From NCBI GenBank assembly GCA_963924555.1, contig OZ004595.1:496001-560000 (forward strand): 64,000 bases of DNA, read 5' to 3'. The stretch is from Crambe crambe (Eukaryota; Porifera; Demospongiae; Poecilosclerida; Crambeidae). Position 1 is the first letter of the stretch; the number at the start of each line of letters is the position of its first letter. A program made the translations under genes and the position numbers. Below are positions 11,601 through 23,776 of this stretch, one piece after another. The notes below the pieces were generated by a model. That model was not told the DNA's origin. It made no database searches and saw nothing but the letters and a program-made list of their open reading frames with translations.

Positions 11601-12478
11601 GAGAAAGACACATGAGTGGACCTCAACCAGCAAGTGAGTATGTGTCACAGCAGGTTGCAGTGATCTTGCAACAACAGCAAACCAAAATTTTACATAGCCT
11701 CCTTAAACTGTGGCTTTACTTGAAAGGAGGCTATGTAAATGTTTTAAGTGGTCACTATATAGTCACCACCAAAGCCACAAAAAAATTTCAGTACTGGGTA
11801 GTTGAATGTGATCCCTATATATAGGGCCTATACAGTGAATTGCAAGTTGAATGTGATCCCTATATATAGGGCCTATACAGTGAATTGTAAGTTGGTTGTC
11901 CAAATGTAAAACGCAAATTGACTGCAATAAAAATTTGCATCTACTGAGGAAAAGCCACACATTCATTCAGGAACAGCCTCAAGTTTATACACAGCTCTTT
12001 TAGATTTTGTATCTTATATTGGACAACCAACTTGCAATTCACTGTACAGAGAATTGCAAGTTGGTTGAGGGAGAAGACAACCCTCTGTATTAGTGGTGCC
12101 TATTGTGTTAGTCTATACCATATCTGCTGGATCACTTTGATGTTTATGAACAAATAACACATATTAACAACTCTTTCTTTAGTTGCTCCAAGTTCTTTAA
12201 GATCAGCTGACCATTTTGAAATCACTGGAAAGGTGAGCACAGTCAAAGTCAATGAGATTACAAACACTTAATTAGTTGATCTGTTTCCTATTGTATAGAA
12301 AAGCTCGGTCAAGTCCTCACTACTCCTTCACCTCCAAGACCTACACCAGCAGGTGAGCAGTTTAACAGAGTGTGTATTATCATACTGGTACATGGTACTG
12401 TTAATGAATGCAGGTCCTTCTGTCAACCCTTTACCTGATGAGGTGGACAGTTATCAATGCCATTATTTTGATTCATGA
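5674..12478 (+). CDS. Roco-type GTPase with coiled coil and Death domain, gene A (GTPase cassette I)
   Basis: Predicted intracellular switch: coiled coil, Ras-of-complex (ROC) GTPase, COR region, Death domain. Exons: 5674-5691 (MDESKQ), 5997-6029, 6686-6727, 6810-6984 (charged helix, coiled coil), 7409-7453, 7742-7792, 7868-9936 (about 690 codons), 9991-10031, 10516-10905 (Death domain). Tail exons at 11480-11517, 11577-11631, 12183-12232, 12299-12352 and 12414-12478 are less certain. GTP-binding motifs are G1 GLPRSGKT (about 7963-7986), G3 DTGG (about 8389-8400) and G4 THRD (8701-8712), where Ras has NKxD. COR is inferred from position and winged-helix-like character (EVYFMPSILKS). The Death exon has the WKEVAGVIGLSKTEID core. 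The phase joining the Death exon to the next tail exon would create a stop in the simplest splice, so the protein may end near NTFPAKQ. The GTPase exon is strongly diverged from genes B and C although flanking introns are nearly identical. Confidence 0.8.
10103..10307. repeat. 25-bp minisatellite, 8 units
   Basis: Eight near-perfect head-to-tail copies of CATCACTGGGAATAACCCTT plus TATAC, between the GTPase and Death-domain exons of gene A only. The unit and the sequence just after it (ACCATCAAAAAGTAGCAATAC) resemble the 3' end of the type II GTPase exon in genes B and C (about 23016-23055 and 53020-53062). This suggests a relic of a lost cassette. Confidence 0.9.
11878..12044. mobile_element. 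Tc1/mariner-style MITE, TA target (copy A)
   Basis: A 167-bp non-coding element with about 25-bp terminal inverted repeats (CAGTGAATTGTAAGTTGGTT at the left, its reverse complement at the right) flanked by TA on both sides. The same insertion is in gene C (54715-54882), so it predates the unit duplication. A tandemly duplicated partial end lies just upstream (about 11830-11875). Related degenerate copies lie at about 33387-33500 and about 24715-24755. Confidence 0.75.
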
Positions 12479-12552
12479 TTGAAATATTCACACACACCAT
12501 CACCCCTTTGTATCTGTCTAACTATTTCTACCACTGCTTGTGTCCATTACAC

Positions 12553-13295
12553 AAAAATTCTTTATTAAATTTTTAAAATCATACACTGTGAGAAAAATTA
12601 ATGAGAAGAGAAGATGAGGCATATTGTAGTCATGTGATTGAGGGAAGAATTGTGAGTACATTGACACAGGACTGGGAGAGGGGGACTGGAGTTTTGATTT
12701 GGAGTGAACTGAAGTTCAAATGAGGAGAGAAGAAGTCTCCATCACTGGCACAGGGACTGACAGTGGGCTCATGCACAAGAGAAGGAGGGTGGTGAGGTAG
12801 AGACAAGGTCCTGGAGAAAGTTGGGTTGCTGAACAGAGGGGGAGTGGCATGATTGACAGAGGGGGGCAAGGTGGGATCAAGACTTGATTATTGGAGTGAA
12901 CAGGATGAGCTGGAGTGGTGCTCGTGATGGGACTCACATCATAAGTGGAATATCCACCGTCTGATTCGTAACTAGCCAACAAGAACAACAGGTTCAGATC
13001 AACAGCGGAGTGGAGAAACTGGTCACTCGCTCACCAGACCAATCCTCATTCTCAGAAAAAGTCTCAATATCATTCACAGGCAGGCCTGGGAGTCCTAAAT
13101 GTTTGATGAGCGTGTTCTACACGATGCTGCTTATGGGTGTGGGTTTGACGAAGAAGGGGACAACAGGGATAACAACGAGGAAGAGGAGGGGGAGCAGAGG
13201 GACATCTGTTGTCCTGACATTCCAAGGTGTGGCTGGATCCCATCCGAGCAATGGAGAATTGATACCTAAAGGAATCAGAAGAGACTGTTAAAATA
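12553..13295 (-). pseudogene. Decayed 3' end of the C2H2 zinc-finger gene (unit A)
   Basis: Reverse-strand homologue of 56890-57665. It carries the coding stretch with YESDGGYSTYDVSPIT, SENEDWSGE-like and SGQQTSLCSP-like parts but is broken by indels and has no zinc-finger exons. A reverse-strand AATAAA polyadenylation signal is retained near 12565. It marks the 3' end of the ancestral duplicated unit, convergent with the Roco gene. Confidence 0.75.
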
Positions 13296-13465
13296 TGGAG
13301 GAAGGATGCTTAGCAGTCATGTGATGATGACCCCTTATCTAACACCACTAGAATGGAACATTGTTGTCTGAACTTGTACTTCAATAATAACATAGCTACC
13401 CAGTATAATGTGTACCTTTATCCCCTCAATGGGTAGGTCTGTAATCGTGGTGTGGGTATCTCATG

Positions 13466-13608
13466 TGGCTGCAACATGCACCAAACCAAAATTTACATAG
13501 CCTCCTTTCAAAGGACTTCATTGTGGCTTTGGAGTTGGGCTACTTAAAAGGAAGCTATGTAAATTTTGGTTTGGTGTTCTGAATTTTATGTTGCAAGATC
13601 ACTGCAAT
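13466..13608. mobile_element. Foldback MITE
   Basis: Inverted arms: ACCAAAATTTACATAGCCTC at the left pairs with AAGCTATGTAAATTTTGGTT at the right, with outer GATTGCAGTGATCTTGCAAC-type ends. One-sided or full relatives occur in the delta-catenin introns (about 2676-2750, 16370-16455, 46404-46472) and the Roco tails (about 11655-11750, 54490-54600). It is non-coding. Confidence 0.65.
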
Positions 13609-13734
13609 CCACTGTACCTATGAACACATACCTACCACCTTTTCACAGACCCACCTACTCATATCTACCATGCCTAGACAGAAGTTAGGGACAATTGATT
13701 AAGAATGAGATGTTTCTCCTTTATTTCTTTTTAG

Positions 13735-13862
13735 CATCAGATGCAAGAACCAACACACTCAGTGTTTGTAATAGGTTAAATGTGGACTACGAGTATCCAT
13801 TGCAGTCTACCAGCTCTGAAGGGTTAAGAGAAAGACACACAAGTGGACCTCAACCAGTAAGT
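13735..13862 (+). pseudogene. Orphan Roco tail exons
   Basis: Two fragments match the Roco C-terminal exons 11480-11517 and 11577-11631 (QSTSSEGLRERHTSGPQP), with their upstream intron sequence, but no GTPase or Death domain nearby. They lie between unit A and the truncated delta-catenin B, so they are leftovers of another Roco copy at a duplication breakpoint. Confidence 0.65.
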
Positions 13863-14186
13863 GAGTATGTGTCCATCATACTTGAAACCCAAACCCCCTC
13901 AGTCATATCTTAGACAATTTTATGAATAATTTAATTCCCTTTGATGTAATGAGGCACTATATCACGTAGTAACCACTTGCTAGGCCTGCAAGTGGTCAGG
14001 TATCTATGTGTCACAGTTAGAGACCTGTGGTTTCACATAGAGACCTGTGGTTGTCATAAGACTCTACACAGTTTATACTATTGTCTAAGTCGGTTAGATC
14101 GAGTGACTACTCTGTTTACAATAGACACCTCGGCTCCGCCTAAACCTTGTAGTCACTCACTGTCATGATCTAACCTATACTTAGTG
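13863..14186. other. Spacer at the unit A/B breakpoint
   Basis: No gene seen. It contains a short direct repeat (AGAGACCTGTGGTT, twice at about 14020-14052) and a small hairpin (about 14094-14172) whose arms GGTTAGATC...GAGTGACTAC and GTAGTCACTC...GATCTAACC pair. Sequence similarity to delta-catenin exon 2 starts abruptly at about 14187. Confidence 0.5.
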
Positions 14187-15774
14187 AGTCAGCCTAATAC
14201 GTCACCAGGACACCAGAGTTCAAATCACTGCCCTGGGGGCACTGAAGAACCTCACAGACGAGAACAAACACATGATCCTCAAGGACCACGGTCTGATGGA
14301 AATCATGGTAGCCTTGAAGAACTCTAGAGTCTCAGAGGTGAGGGAGTTGTTGACGGCACTGCTGTGGAACCTGTCGTTGTGTGAGGAGCTGAAGTTGAAG
14401 ATGATCAAGGGGTGTCTCCGTGATCTGGTGGAGATGGTGATGGTGCCTTACAGTGGCTGGAACACCCAAGAATCTTGGGAATGCTGAGCTCAAGAATACT
14501 ACAGGTCTGTATTTATTTCATCCTCTAGACTTTTATTACATCATCAATTTAACAATCTAGGCCATGCTAAATGCTTAGATTCATATTTGATCTTGTTAGA
14601 AAATTGGCTATTTTGCTGAATGCTTAGATTCATATTGGAGTGTTATTGTTGTGGATTTTTGACTGATTTTTAATCTAGGCATTATGCTGATTTCCATTCG
14701 AACTAAAGTCTCCATGTAGTGATGATCTTTTACCATACATAAACCCAAGTGGTTTTAGTGGTGATGACCCCTTACCATGTATGACCTTTACCTGTCCTCC
14801 CCAGGCACTCTTCGGAACATGTTTTCTGCGGGAGAATCTGCTCGCTCATTCATGCGCAGCACCAACGGCATGGTTGACACCCTCCTCTGGCTCCTCAAGG
14901 CTGGTGTTCAGCAAAAGTCAGCGGCTGATGAAAAGGTACGAGGGTAGAGTGAGAGAGAGAGAGGGAGGAAGGGTGGTCATTTTCCAAGCACTGAATGATA
15001 CTTGTGCTTTCAATACTTCTTTAGACGGTTGAGAATACTGTCTGTATCCTGCGAAACCTGTCATACCGGTTGGAGAATGAGGTGGACCCGCAGGAAGGAG
15101 GAGAGGACATTTTGGACCAGGAATGGGAACAGGAACAGCAGAGGGAAGTGGAGGACCTGAACTGTTCCTTCTCCAAACCTTCCTCTGGTTGTCTGTCCTT
15201 CTGTGTGCGTCCCAAGACTCGTGATGATGCTCCTCGTGTGGCTCTCACTGCTGTCAACAGACCAGTCTTCAATGTGGACTTTGTCTATCCTGGTATGTAC
15301 GCACCTCATTATTCAACCCCTTACTTACTTATGTAATGGAATTGATGACTGAGAGAAAGCATATTGCGAAGAGATTTTGAACATGCACATTAATAATTTA
15401 AACCCTTCCCCCATGACTCCTGGATTTCTCTCCCCTTGTCTATCCTGGTATGGCATTCTTTACTTCTTGCTGAGAGATGCCTTAATAATTGTCAAAATTA
15501 GAACAACAATAACAACAACAATAACAAAACAAAAACAAAACCTTTCTCCATGAATATTAACAATTACTGTCACTCAATGAACATGCCTAGATCATTCCCT
15601 CTTTGCTGCAGATGCCTCAGTGATGCCGAAGCGTCAAAAGCCAGTGTATGGGAAATGTTTACTGTGGCAGCCTGAGGTTGTGTTTGTGTACCTGGCAGTG
15701 GTGGAGCAGTATCGAGGCTGCGGCAGGAGCTATACAGAACTTGACAGCATGTAACTGGAAGGTACAGTGAAAAG

Positions 15775-15812
<38 letters not shown>

Positions 15813-18403
15813 CCCGAGAAAGGCATTTCATATGAGGGTTTACTATGAAGTAAATTCCTTTTCCAGTGGTCAGTTTATATTCGTAACATCGTTCGCACAT
15901 CAAATGGCCTCCACCTAATAGCTGAACTTCTCAACAATGGGCACGATTCAGTGGTTCGAGCAGCTGCCACAGCCCTGCGCAATGTGGCCATAGACCAGAG
16001 AAACAAGTCTGTCTTGGGTGCCCAAAGCATCGCCAATATCATCCTTCGTCTTCCTCTGAGTACCAACCATCTCGGCATCTCCGAGGACACTTCAGTAGCA
16101 TTGCTCTGCTGCCTTATGGAACTCTTTTCAAACTGTCCAGAAAATGCCAAGTAGGTCATGTGATTGTCATGTGATTTGTCCTGTGAGTGTGGTGGCTATG
16201 TAGGTTATTTCATGAGAAGGAAGGTGTTCTCCTGCTGACAAGACTGGCTTGCTCCAGACAGCACACAGTTAAGGTCACCTTTGCAGCACATAAGGTAAAC
16301 AATGTCATATACACTGGTTGCCCAAAAGAATGGTGGTGCTTACTAGGGACCACTGAAACCTGGAGATTGCAGTGATCTTGCAACAAACACCAAACCAAAA
16401 TTTACATAGCTTCCTTTTAAGTAACCCCAACTCCAAAGCCACAGTTAAGTCCTTCACTATGTTTTTTGCTGGTCTGGATTTCTTGCACTGCAACACTAAT
16501 CCATGCAGTTGTGTAATCCATAGAATGTCCCCCCACCAACCAGTACTGTATCATATTCCATGAACGAAATGGCATGTTTGATAGGAAGAGAAATGTGACT
16601 ATGAAGGATTACTCAGTGTTTTGCAATGGATTTTATTATTTCCTGTATGTACTAGGTTTATTCTCTGTTGTGGGACTACAAGGACTACAGGTCAGTGCTG
16701 AGGAAGTTGGGATGGGAAATCAGCCACTTCAACCATGCAGCCAAGGACAGCAAAGTGGCCCAGTTTGAGTTTGACATTCAGGGGAGCATTTCGCGAGACT
16801 ACCAGGGCTCCCGTAGGAAGAAGTGAGACAGCAAACGTTCCAGTAAAAGGTCGGGGAAGAAGAATGGAGGGCCAGGCAGTGGAATAGGCTTTATTGCTGG
16901 GGGCTTACCCCTAGGGGAGATGGCAGATGTACCAATGCAGGTATGCATGTATGTGTAACATCAGAGCTAGAAATAACTGGTCATTCCGTGGAAATGGCCA
17001 ACCAACAGGATTATGACCAATCAAATTGATCTTACTGTATGTATGGTATTCTATTCTCTGTTTCTTCGGAATCCGTCGTCTGCCATGAGTGTTGGTACTG
17101 GTACCATTAGTCCTTCCTTGACTAGCCCTTCTTCAGTGAACCCTTCCTCAGTGAACCCCTCCATGCTCTTAGAAGACCCCAACTATCAAACCATCCCCAG
17201 CCCCTCATCAGGCCACCATCATCATCAACAACAACAACAACAACAATAACAACCACGACAACAACAACAACAACAACAACAACAATCCCCTGCCTTGATT
17301 GAACCCAGTTACCAAAGTGTTCCTGCTGCTTCCTCTCGACACAACCAATCCCCTCCCATGATAGAACCCAATTATGCCAGCGTCCCCACCACTTCCCCTG
17401 ACCCCACCCCCTCCACCACAAACCCCCCAGCACCAACTATAATATACCAGGTATTTATAATAGTATACCAGGCATGTATAATAGTAAACTACAGTATACC
17501 AGGTATTTATAATAGTATACCAGGTATGTATAATAGTAAACTATAATATACCAGGTATTTATAATAGTATACCAGGCATGTATAATAGTAAACTACAGTA
17601 TACCAGGTATTTATAATAGTATACCAGGCATGTATAATAGTAAACTATAATATACCAGGTATTTATAATAGTATACCAGGCATGTATAATAGTAAACTAT
17701 AATATACCAGGTATGTGTAATAGTATAGGTATGTATGTTAGTATACCAGGCACTTGGGACCCAGCCTTTTGCCCTTTGTAGAGAAGTTGTCCTCTTTAGA
17801 GGTGGTAAAGGTACGAGAGTCTATCCTCTTTCAGAGTGGGAGACTGGGACAGTGTGTGGTGCTTCAAAATCTCACCCTGTTCAGTTGGATTTTATTTTCT
17901 TACTTGCTGCAGTCTATTGATGACCCTGACATGAAGTCAGGGGTGCAAGCGAGTGCCACTACAGTGGAGACATCTGCCATAGCCTCCACTACCAGTGGAC
18001 CAGTGTCAGTCACTTCTCTGGAGGAGGAGGTGGAGCCTGACCCCAATGCCACTTACGCTTGTGTAAGTATATGTGCAGTGACTCCTGATCAGAGAGGTGT
18101 CCTAATTAGAGGGGTGTCCTGATCAGGGAGGTGTCCTGATTAGAGGGGTGTCCTGATCAGAGAGGTGTCCTGATTAGAGGGGTGTCCTAATTAGAGGGGT
18201 GTCCTGATTAGAGGGGTGTCCTGATTAGAGGGGGTTTCCTCAATTTAGGGGAGAATAATTTACTGTGTTGTATGATTCTTGATATTTAGGTGGATATTGA
18301 GAAGAAGAGAGCCTCTCGTCGGAAGAAGAAAGAACAAGAGAAACAAGAACAGCAGCAGCAGCAGAGCCAGGAACAAGGAGAGGCCATTGATTCCTGGGTC
18401 TAG
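14187..18403 (+). pseudogene. Delta-catenin pseudogene, copy B
   Basis: Closely matches delta-catenin A from the middle of its second visible exon to the DSWV stop, including introns. Lesions: it starts mid-exon without an acceptor or upstream exons; a 15-bp in-frame loss removes the SYGRV codons (about 14250); a net 32-bp deletion near 14476 shifts the frame; a 20-bp deletion near 15716 shifts it again; an Arg codon is TGA at 16824-16826; and the poly-Gln tract contains TAA at 17247-17249. Exon borders otherwise remain. It cannot encode a complete armadillo protein. A regulatory transcript is possible but there is no evidence for one. Confidence 0.9.
17442..17745. repeat. Intronic minisatellite, unit about 48-50 bp (copy B)
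   Basis: Same TATACCAGG(T/C)ATxTATAATAGTA repeat as at 3736-3875, expanded to about six units. Expansion after duplication is implied because the flanking sequence is nearly identical between copies. Confidence 0.85.
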
Positions 18404-18869
18404 TCTCTTTCATCTCACACTCCCTCTCATTCAAACTGGTCCATGCTACCATAAGTATATGCAATGTCAAGTCCAACTTGTTAATATATCACTATTTTAG
18501 TATTGAGAGATGTCAATTTTACTTATCGATAATCATACTGGAAATGTATGACAGTTAAATGAAAGGAAAAAGTAGACGCTGAAGATAACATCCTGGGGGG
18601 GGGGGGGGGGACACACAGTACCAACCTCAGACACAACGTGAAATATGGGAGAGAGGACTTGGCAAGGGAAATAAACCAATAATTGAGTTCCGGGCTGTAT
18701 GAAAGTAGCACCCTGTACTGTAGCATTTACAGGTGTTATTAAAAGTATCATGTCAATATTTGATTAGTTTCAATGTTAACATCACTACTTCCCCACTACA
18801 GACTTTATAGTCTTGTATATAGTGGTCCCATTGCTTTCAAGTTCAATCATTTCAAGAAATAAGCAGGAA
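18404..18869. other. Delta-catenin B to Roco B intergenic spacer
   Basis: Nearly identical to the equivalent spacers of units A and C but without the 610-bp insertion of unit A. It contains a 16-G homopolymer (18595-18610) that is 11 G in A and 34 G in C. No gene seen. Confidence 0.6.
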
Positions 18870-19017
18870 TCTACTCGTATAAAAAGAGTTATTGGGGAAA
18901 TCGTGTCAGTTTAATATCATTCACGTGATACTCTGATCACTCAATTCAGAACGATTGAGCCCTTATTAAATTTTCTTTTCAGATCAGAGCCAAGTAACTT
19001 AAACTCACGTAGCTACA
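18870..19017 (+). promoter_or_regulatory. Probable core promoter and 5' UTR of Roco gene B
   Basis: TATAAAAA at 18878-18885 and CACGTG about 40 bp downstream lie 140 bp and about 95 bp before the ATG, matching the arrangement in genes A and C. A TTTTCAG acceptor-like site follows at about 18975-18981. Tentative. Confidence 0.4.
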
Positions 19018-22000
19018 ATGGATGAAGGAAGATCTAAACAGGTAAGCTGTAATGCATGCTCATCAGTAGGTCTAGAAATCCAGATGAAGAACTTGTTCAC
19101 TGATGCCATTAAGTATCAGGCTATGGCGCCTAAAATATTGGGGAGGACAGCTGCATTGGTCGGCTAATTCGCCTCAAAACAGCAGCTGTTTGTTTGTTAT
19201 GTACAGCCTGTCCTGCTATTTATCAGTTGGCCAATTAGTAGAGATAGCAGTTAGCTAGGTCTGCAAGTTCTTTTAGACTTGACCGGTAGATAGTGTTACT
19301 GCTAGTTTATAGTTTGACTATCTAGATGTTTCCTCCCAATACAGGAACTAGAGAGAGAGCTTGAGAGAGCATTGGGGGTAAGTTGTCATGAAAGTAGCTG
19401 CTGTGATGTTGTGTTGGTCCAGTGCCCTCTGGTCAGTCACTGCAAAGCACCTTAGGCCCATAGAAACAGTCTGTCAAAGATGAGGGGTGCTCGTATGCAG
19501 GGACAGGTTGCTTATTGGAATGCTGGACTACTCAACTTTAAAGCAGTTACCTCCAGCATGTGGGCCCCAATGTTTCGTACAGATTGTCAACACGCCTCAG
19601 CTTGTGTGCTTACTAGACCCCTGTCCATTTTTATAGGCCAAATGCTGACTCGGCATAATTCTAGTGCACCTCTGCCGAGGGAAGTGGGTGGAGTCTTGTG
19701 ACTCACAGACCCCAGGACAATATTGAGCACACTTTTTAATGAACATTCTCCACGTTTGGAGTGTACAGCTCGAACACCTTGCATGCTAGACCCCTGCTCA
19801 ATTTTTTACAAGCCGTTACCAACCCATTCAAGTGTGCCGAGGGAAATGGGCGGGGTCTAGTGACTCATGGACCCCATGACCTTATAGAGCATGATGTGCT
19901 CTACAGGTTCTCCAAGTTTGGAGGCCGTAGCTCGCATGCTGTGGGTGTGGTGATTTTTTTTTGTGGTGCATGATGGCTGTCTTTGTGTGTTGGTTGTATG
20001 GTTGTCTCACCTTCTCTCTCTCACTCCTCACAGTTGAAGGCAGAGTATCAGATGGAGATAGAGCTCTGGGAACAGGTGAGTGATGAGTGTAGCAGTGGTG
20101 TGATGAGGGCGTGGCATGTGGCCCAGTCCATACCTGGTGTGTATTCCATGTGTGCAGGCATTGTCTGCTGCTCAGAAGGAGCTCAGTCAGCCTTCCCTGA
20201 GTGAAGCAAGGCAGTCTGAGCTTGAGGAGGAGGTGAAGGATTGTGAGGGAATGATCCAGTTTTATAAAAAGCTTCTCCTTGCTGAAGAAGAAGCAATAAA
20301 GAAGCTACAAGATGCCCTGGGGCAACTTACTTGTAAGTATAAAGATTTAGCACTAATTAGATGATATAATGATACATTATACAAGTTAAGTAATAGCCCA
20401 GAGCTATAAAATAGTGTGCGCTCAGCTGGGAGGTGTAATTAGTAATTAATAGTAACATGTAAGAATTAATTAGTGACTAATTAAAAGTAGGTGAAATTAA
20501 TAAATGTTTGAGTGGCCATAACTTTTGAAGGGAAAGTGCTATAGTCTTGAAATAAGAACCATTCTGCTCATAAAATTCTACTCTTTCTTTGTGTCACTAC
20601 TAGCATTACCTAAGAGAGTGTTAGGGAGGTGGTAATCCATTTTGGCATGTATTTTATGACCTTATTATCATTTTATCAGCAGAATGTGACTGTTGTGATG
20701 TCTTGTAACACTTATTATAAACTGTTATGTAAATAATGTTCTTTTTCCCTCTTCAGCTGCTTCCCAGAAGCCTGACTCTTCTTCCCAGAAAGAAACACAG
20801 AGTGAGTATTGTAAGCCACAATAAGTGGTCCCATTGACAGCAATGTACACATACAATGGTGTGCTTTAATTGAGGTTCTTAGGCAATAACATAATAATTT
20901 ATTCAGTCAGTGATTTACTTTACAGAATCAACATCAAGTGACTTGCGTCTAGATGATGCAACTAGAGAGAAAATGGTAAGTGTAATTAATGGAGGGGGTG
21001 TGTGTATGCAGATATCATTCATGTGGGGTGTGAACTCTATGATCGCTCTCCTGGTTTCTCTGATTCAGTTCAACCAGTCCATGACGTGGGGCCACGTTGA
21101 GGCAATCATCATCAAGGTCCTGATCGTGGGGGCTGCTGGAGTCGGCAAATCCCTTTTTTTGTCTCGTCTCCTTGGTGTCGCTATTTCTCTCATCCGAAAC
21201 AGTACCGGAGTGGTCGAGAAAGCCCAGAGGGTCAACTGTCAAAGGTTGGGCACAACAGATCACTTAAAGAACATAGTTTGGGAAGTGGTCGGACCGAAAG
21301 AACTGATGAAACTTCTTGCCGATGCCATAACCTCAGGAATTGAGAAGTTCACTGCTTCTGTTTCCCCTCCACATGCATCTCGTCGTTCCAATAATGGATC
21401 AGGTTCTCATTCGACCAGTTCTGCTGATGCAAGCTACTCTACAGCTAGAACTACCGTCCTTCAGCTGATAGGTCGTTCCAAGGAAGGTAAATTGCTGAAG
21501 ATGACTTGGATCTATCTGATAGATAGTGGAGGGCAGCCTCAGTTCCACGAGCTTCTTACAGCATTCATCAGAAACACCACTTTAGGTATCTTTGTCTTCA
21601 GGCTCTCAGATCGGCTGGACGATAAGCCACGGATTGAATACTACAAAGGTGGAAAGCCACTGGGTGAGCCTTATCCTTTCCCCATGAGCCACAAGGAGAT
21701 CTTCCAGCACTGTGTCCAGACCATTTCTTCCCTCCCTTCCACTTCTCCTCTGAAGGATCAGGCCCCAACTCGTCCAAAAATTCTCGTCTTGGGAACTCAT
21801 CGAGACGAAGAGAGCAAGTGTTCCGAAACACGTGATGAAAAAGAGAAGATTCTCAGGGATATCTTGCATAAAGGGCCAAATCCTGACTCGGCCATCTCAG
21901 AAGATTTGATCTACTATGGAAATAGGTGCATCTTTCCTTTGAATGCTAAATCACCTGAGGAGCAGGACGAGGAGATCATCGGTGATATTCGAGACAAAAT

Positions 22001-23681
22001 AGTGCGTCTTGCACCTCAACCCCAATCCATCCCACTGCAGTATTACGCACTCGAACTGGAACTCGAAAAGAAAGAAGAGAGTGTGATTAGCTTCAAAGAA
22101 TGTTTGGATATTGCCAAGCATTCCCTGCTTTTCGAAGAGACTGCGGCCAGAACTGCCATCCATCATCTGGATAGCCTCAACCTCATCCAACACTTCCCAG
22201 AGTGTGCCGATGAGGTCATATTCTGTGACCCCAACATCCTCCTCAACAAGGTGAACGAGCTGATAGAGAAAAGCTACAGCTTGAGAGGTTTAACCCCTAC
22301 AAAACTTGAGGCAGATGTGGGAGGGGACTGGATTAGATTCCACATGCGTGGCAGGGTGACCTTACCCATGCTTAAAGAGTTTCCCGAAGGCTTCGTGCAA
22401 AATCTTTACGATCATCGCACTTTGGCCAAGATCTTTGAAGACCTGCTCATCTTGACTCGTTTTGAGCATGATGATAGCTTTTTCATGCCTGCCCTGCTCG
22501 ATGTTAAAGATCTGAAGCTCATCCAGCGACCTACCAAGACGTGCTTGATCATAGCGTTCTCCTCTGGGTATGCCCCCTTGGGACTTTTTTCTTCCTCCAT
22601 TGCCTTTCTGACTTCGAGCAAAAATCGACCTTCTCCATGGATGTTCTTGTTCGAAAAAGGTCAACTCTTCCGAAATGTGATCAGCTTTGATATGAATACG
22701 GTAAAGGTCACTCTTATTGACTGCTCAGCTCATTTCGAGGTTCATGTGGAGCTGCAGGAAGGCATGCAAGAAGACCCGTCCATGATGCCCGAAGTGTGCA
22801 GAATCATACGCCAAGGGATCAAGGAGGCCATCAAGCAATCGATGAAGAAACGCCACATCTGTAATGCATCGTACAGAGAGAGTTTCTTCTGCCCGTGTGA
22901 CTCGTATGCTACCTACCACTTGGCCAGTGTGAAAGAAGTCTTTGGGAAGTATCGCAGGTGTTGTGAAGTCCACACTGGGAAGGGTGGAAATTTGGAAGAA
23001 CATCACTACCAGTGGCTGGGAATAGAACCCTCTACACTATCAAAAGGTAGGAATACATGCCACTAATCTAATTAATTATTAATTGTCCTCTGTTATGTTC
23101 TTTATAGCCACTTCTGGTTCTCTTGGGATGGCTGCTCTTCCTGCAGTTAGTGAGTACTTTAAAGACGTGAACAGAGAAGAGGTGATCAGACTGGGGCTAG
23201 CTCTTGGATTGTTATACAGTCGACTCGAAAGGATGAAAATGTTTCCTGAGGATGTCATAGCTGCATGGTTGAGGGGAGATGACCAATGTGGTCCTCCCAG
23301 CTGGACTAGTCTGGCCACAGCTCTTGAAAGAACTGGTCACACAGCTATTGCCTCCAAAGTCAGGAAAGGTGAGCACAGTCAAAATCAATGAGATTACAAA
23401 CACTTAATTAGTTGATCTGTTTCCTATTTTATAGAAAAGCTCAGTCAAGTCCTCACTACTCCTTCACCTCCAAGACCTACACCAGCAGGTGAGCAGTTTA
23501 ACAGAGTGTGTATTATCATACTGGTACATGGTACATGGTAATGAATGCAGGTCCTTCTGTCAACCCTTTACCTGATGAGGTGGACAGTGCTGCAAACAGT
23601 TCTCCTAATGACAGGCAACAAAGGTCTCACCAAACTTCTTCCACTCCTCAAAGTCGTGATAAATTTTGCCGATTTTTGTGA
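19018..23681 (+). CDS. Roco-type GTPase with coiled coil and Death domain, gene B (GTPase II, Death II)
   Basis: Coiled coil - ROC - COR - Death domain protein. Exons: 19018-19041 (MDEGRSKQ), 19345-19377, about 20035-20075, 20158-20332, 20757-20801, 20926-20975, 21069-23046 (about 659 codons), 23108-23368, 23435-23488, 23551-23681. All phases join cleanly, so this is the best-defined of the three genes. G1 GAAGVGKS (21129-21152), G3 DSGG (21523-21534), G4 THRD (21795-21806). COR is inferred from position, with a DDSFFMPALLDVKDLK stretch. The Death domain exon differs from genes A and C: it has a PEDVIAAWLRGDD turn and PSWTSLATALERTGH, the classical Death-fold pattern. A Pro/Ser/Thr-rich tail follows. 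Upstream introns are about 99% like genes A and C; the GTPase exon is close to gene C and unlike gene A. Confidence 0.88.
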
Positions 23682-23776
23682 TTGTTATCATCTCATGTCT
23701 TCCATCCTTAAGTATTGTTCATAACTTCTTTATAACAATGGGGAAATAATACAGCCGCTTGACTTTGCCACAGGTG

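Noticed and set aside
17122-17436. Poly-Val/Asp minus-strand frames
   Set aside because: Antisense of the poly-Gln/His coding tract of delta-catenin; also seen at 3443-3733 and 47166-47453.
21015-22664. Minus-strand frames inside the Roco GTPase exon
   Set aside because: Shadows of a clearly coding plus-strand exon with ordered GTP-binding motifs; no independent evidence.
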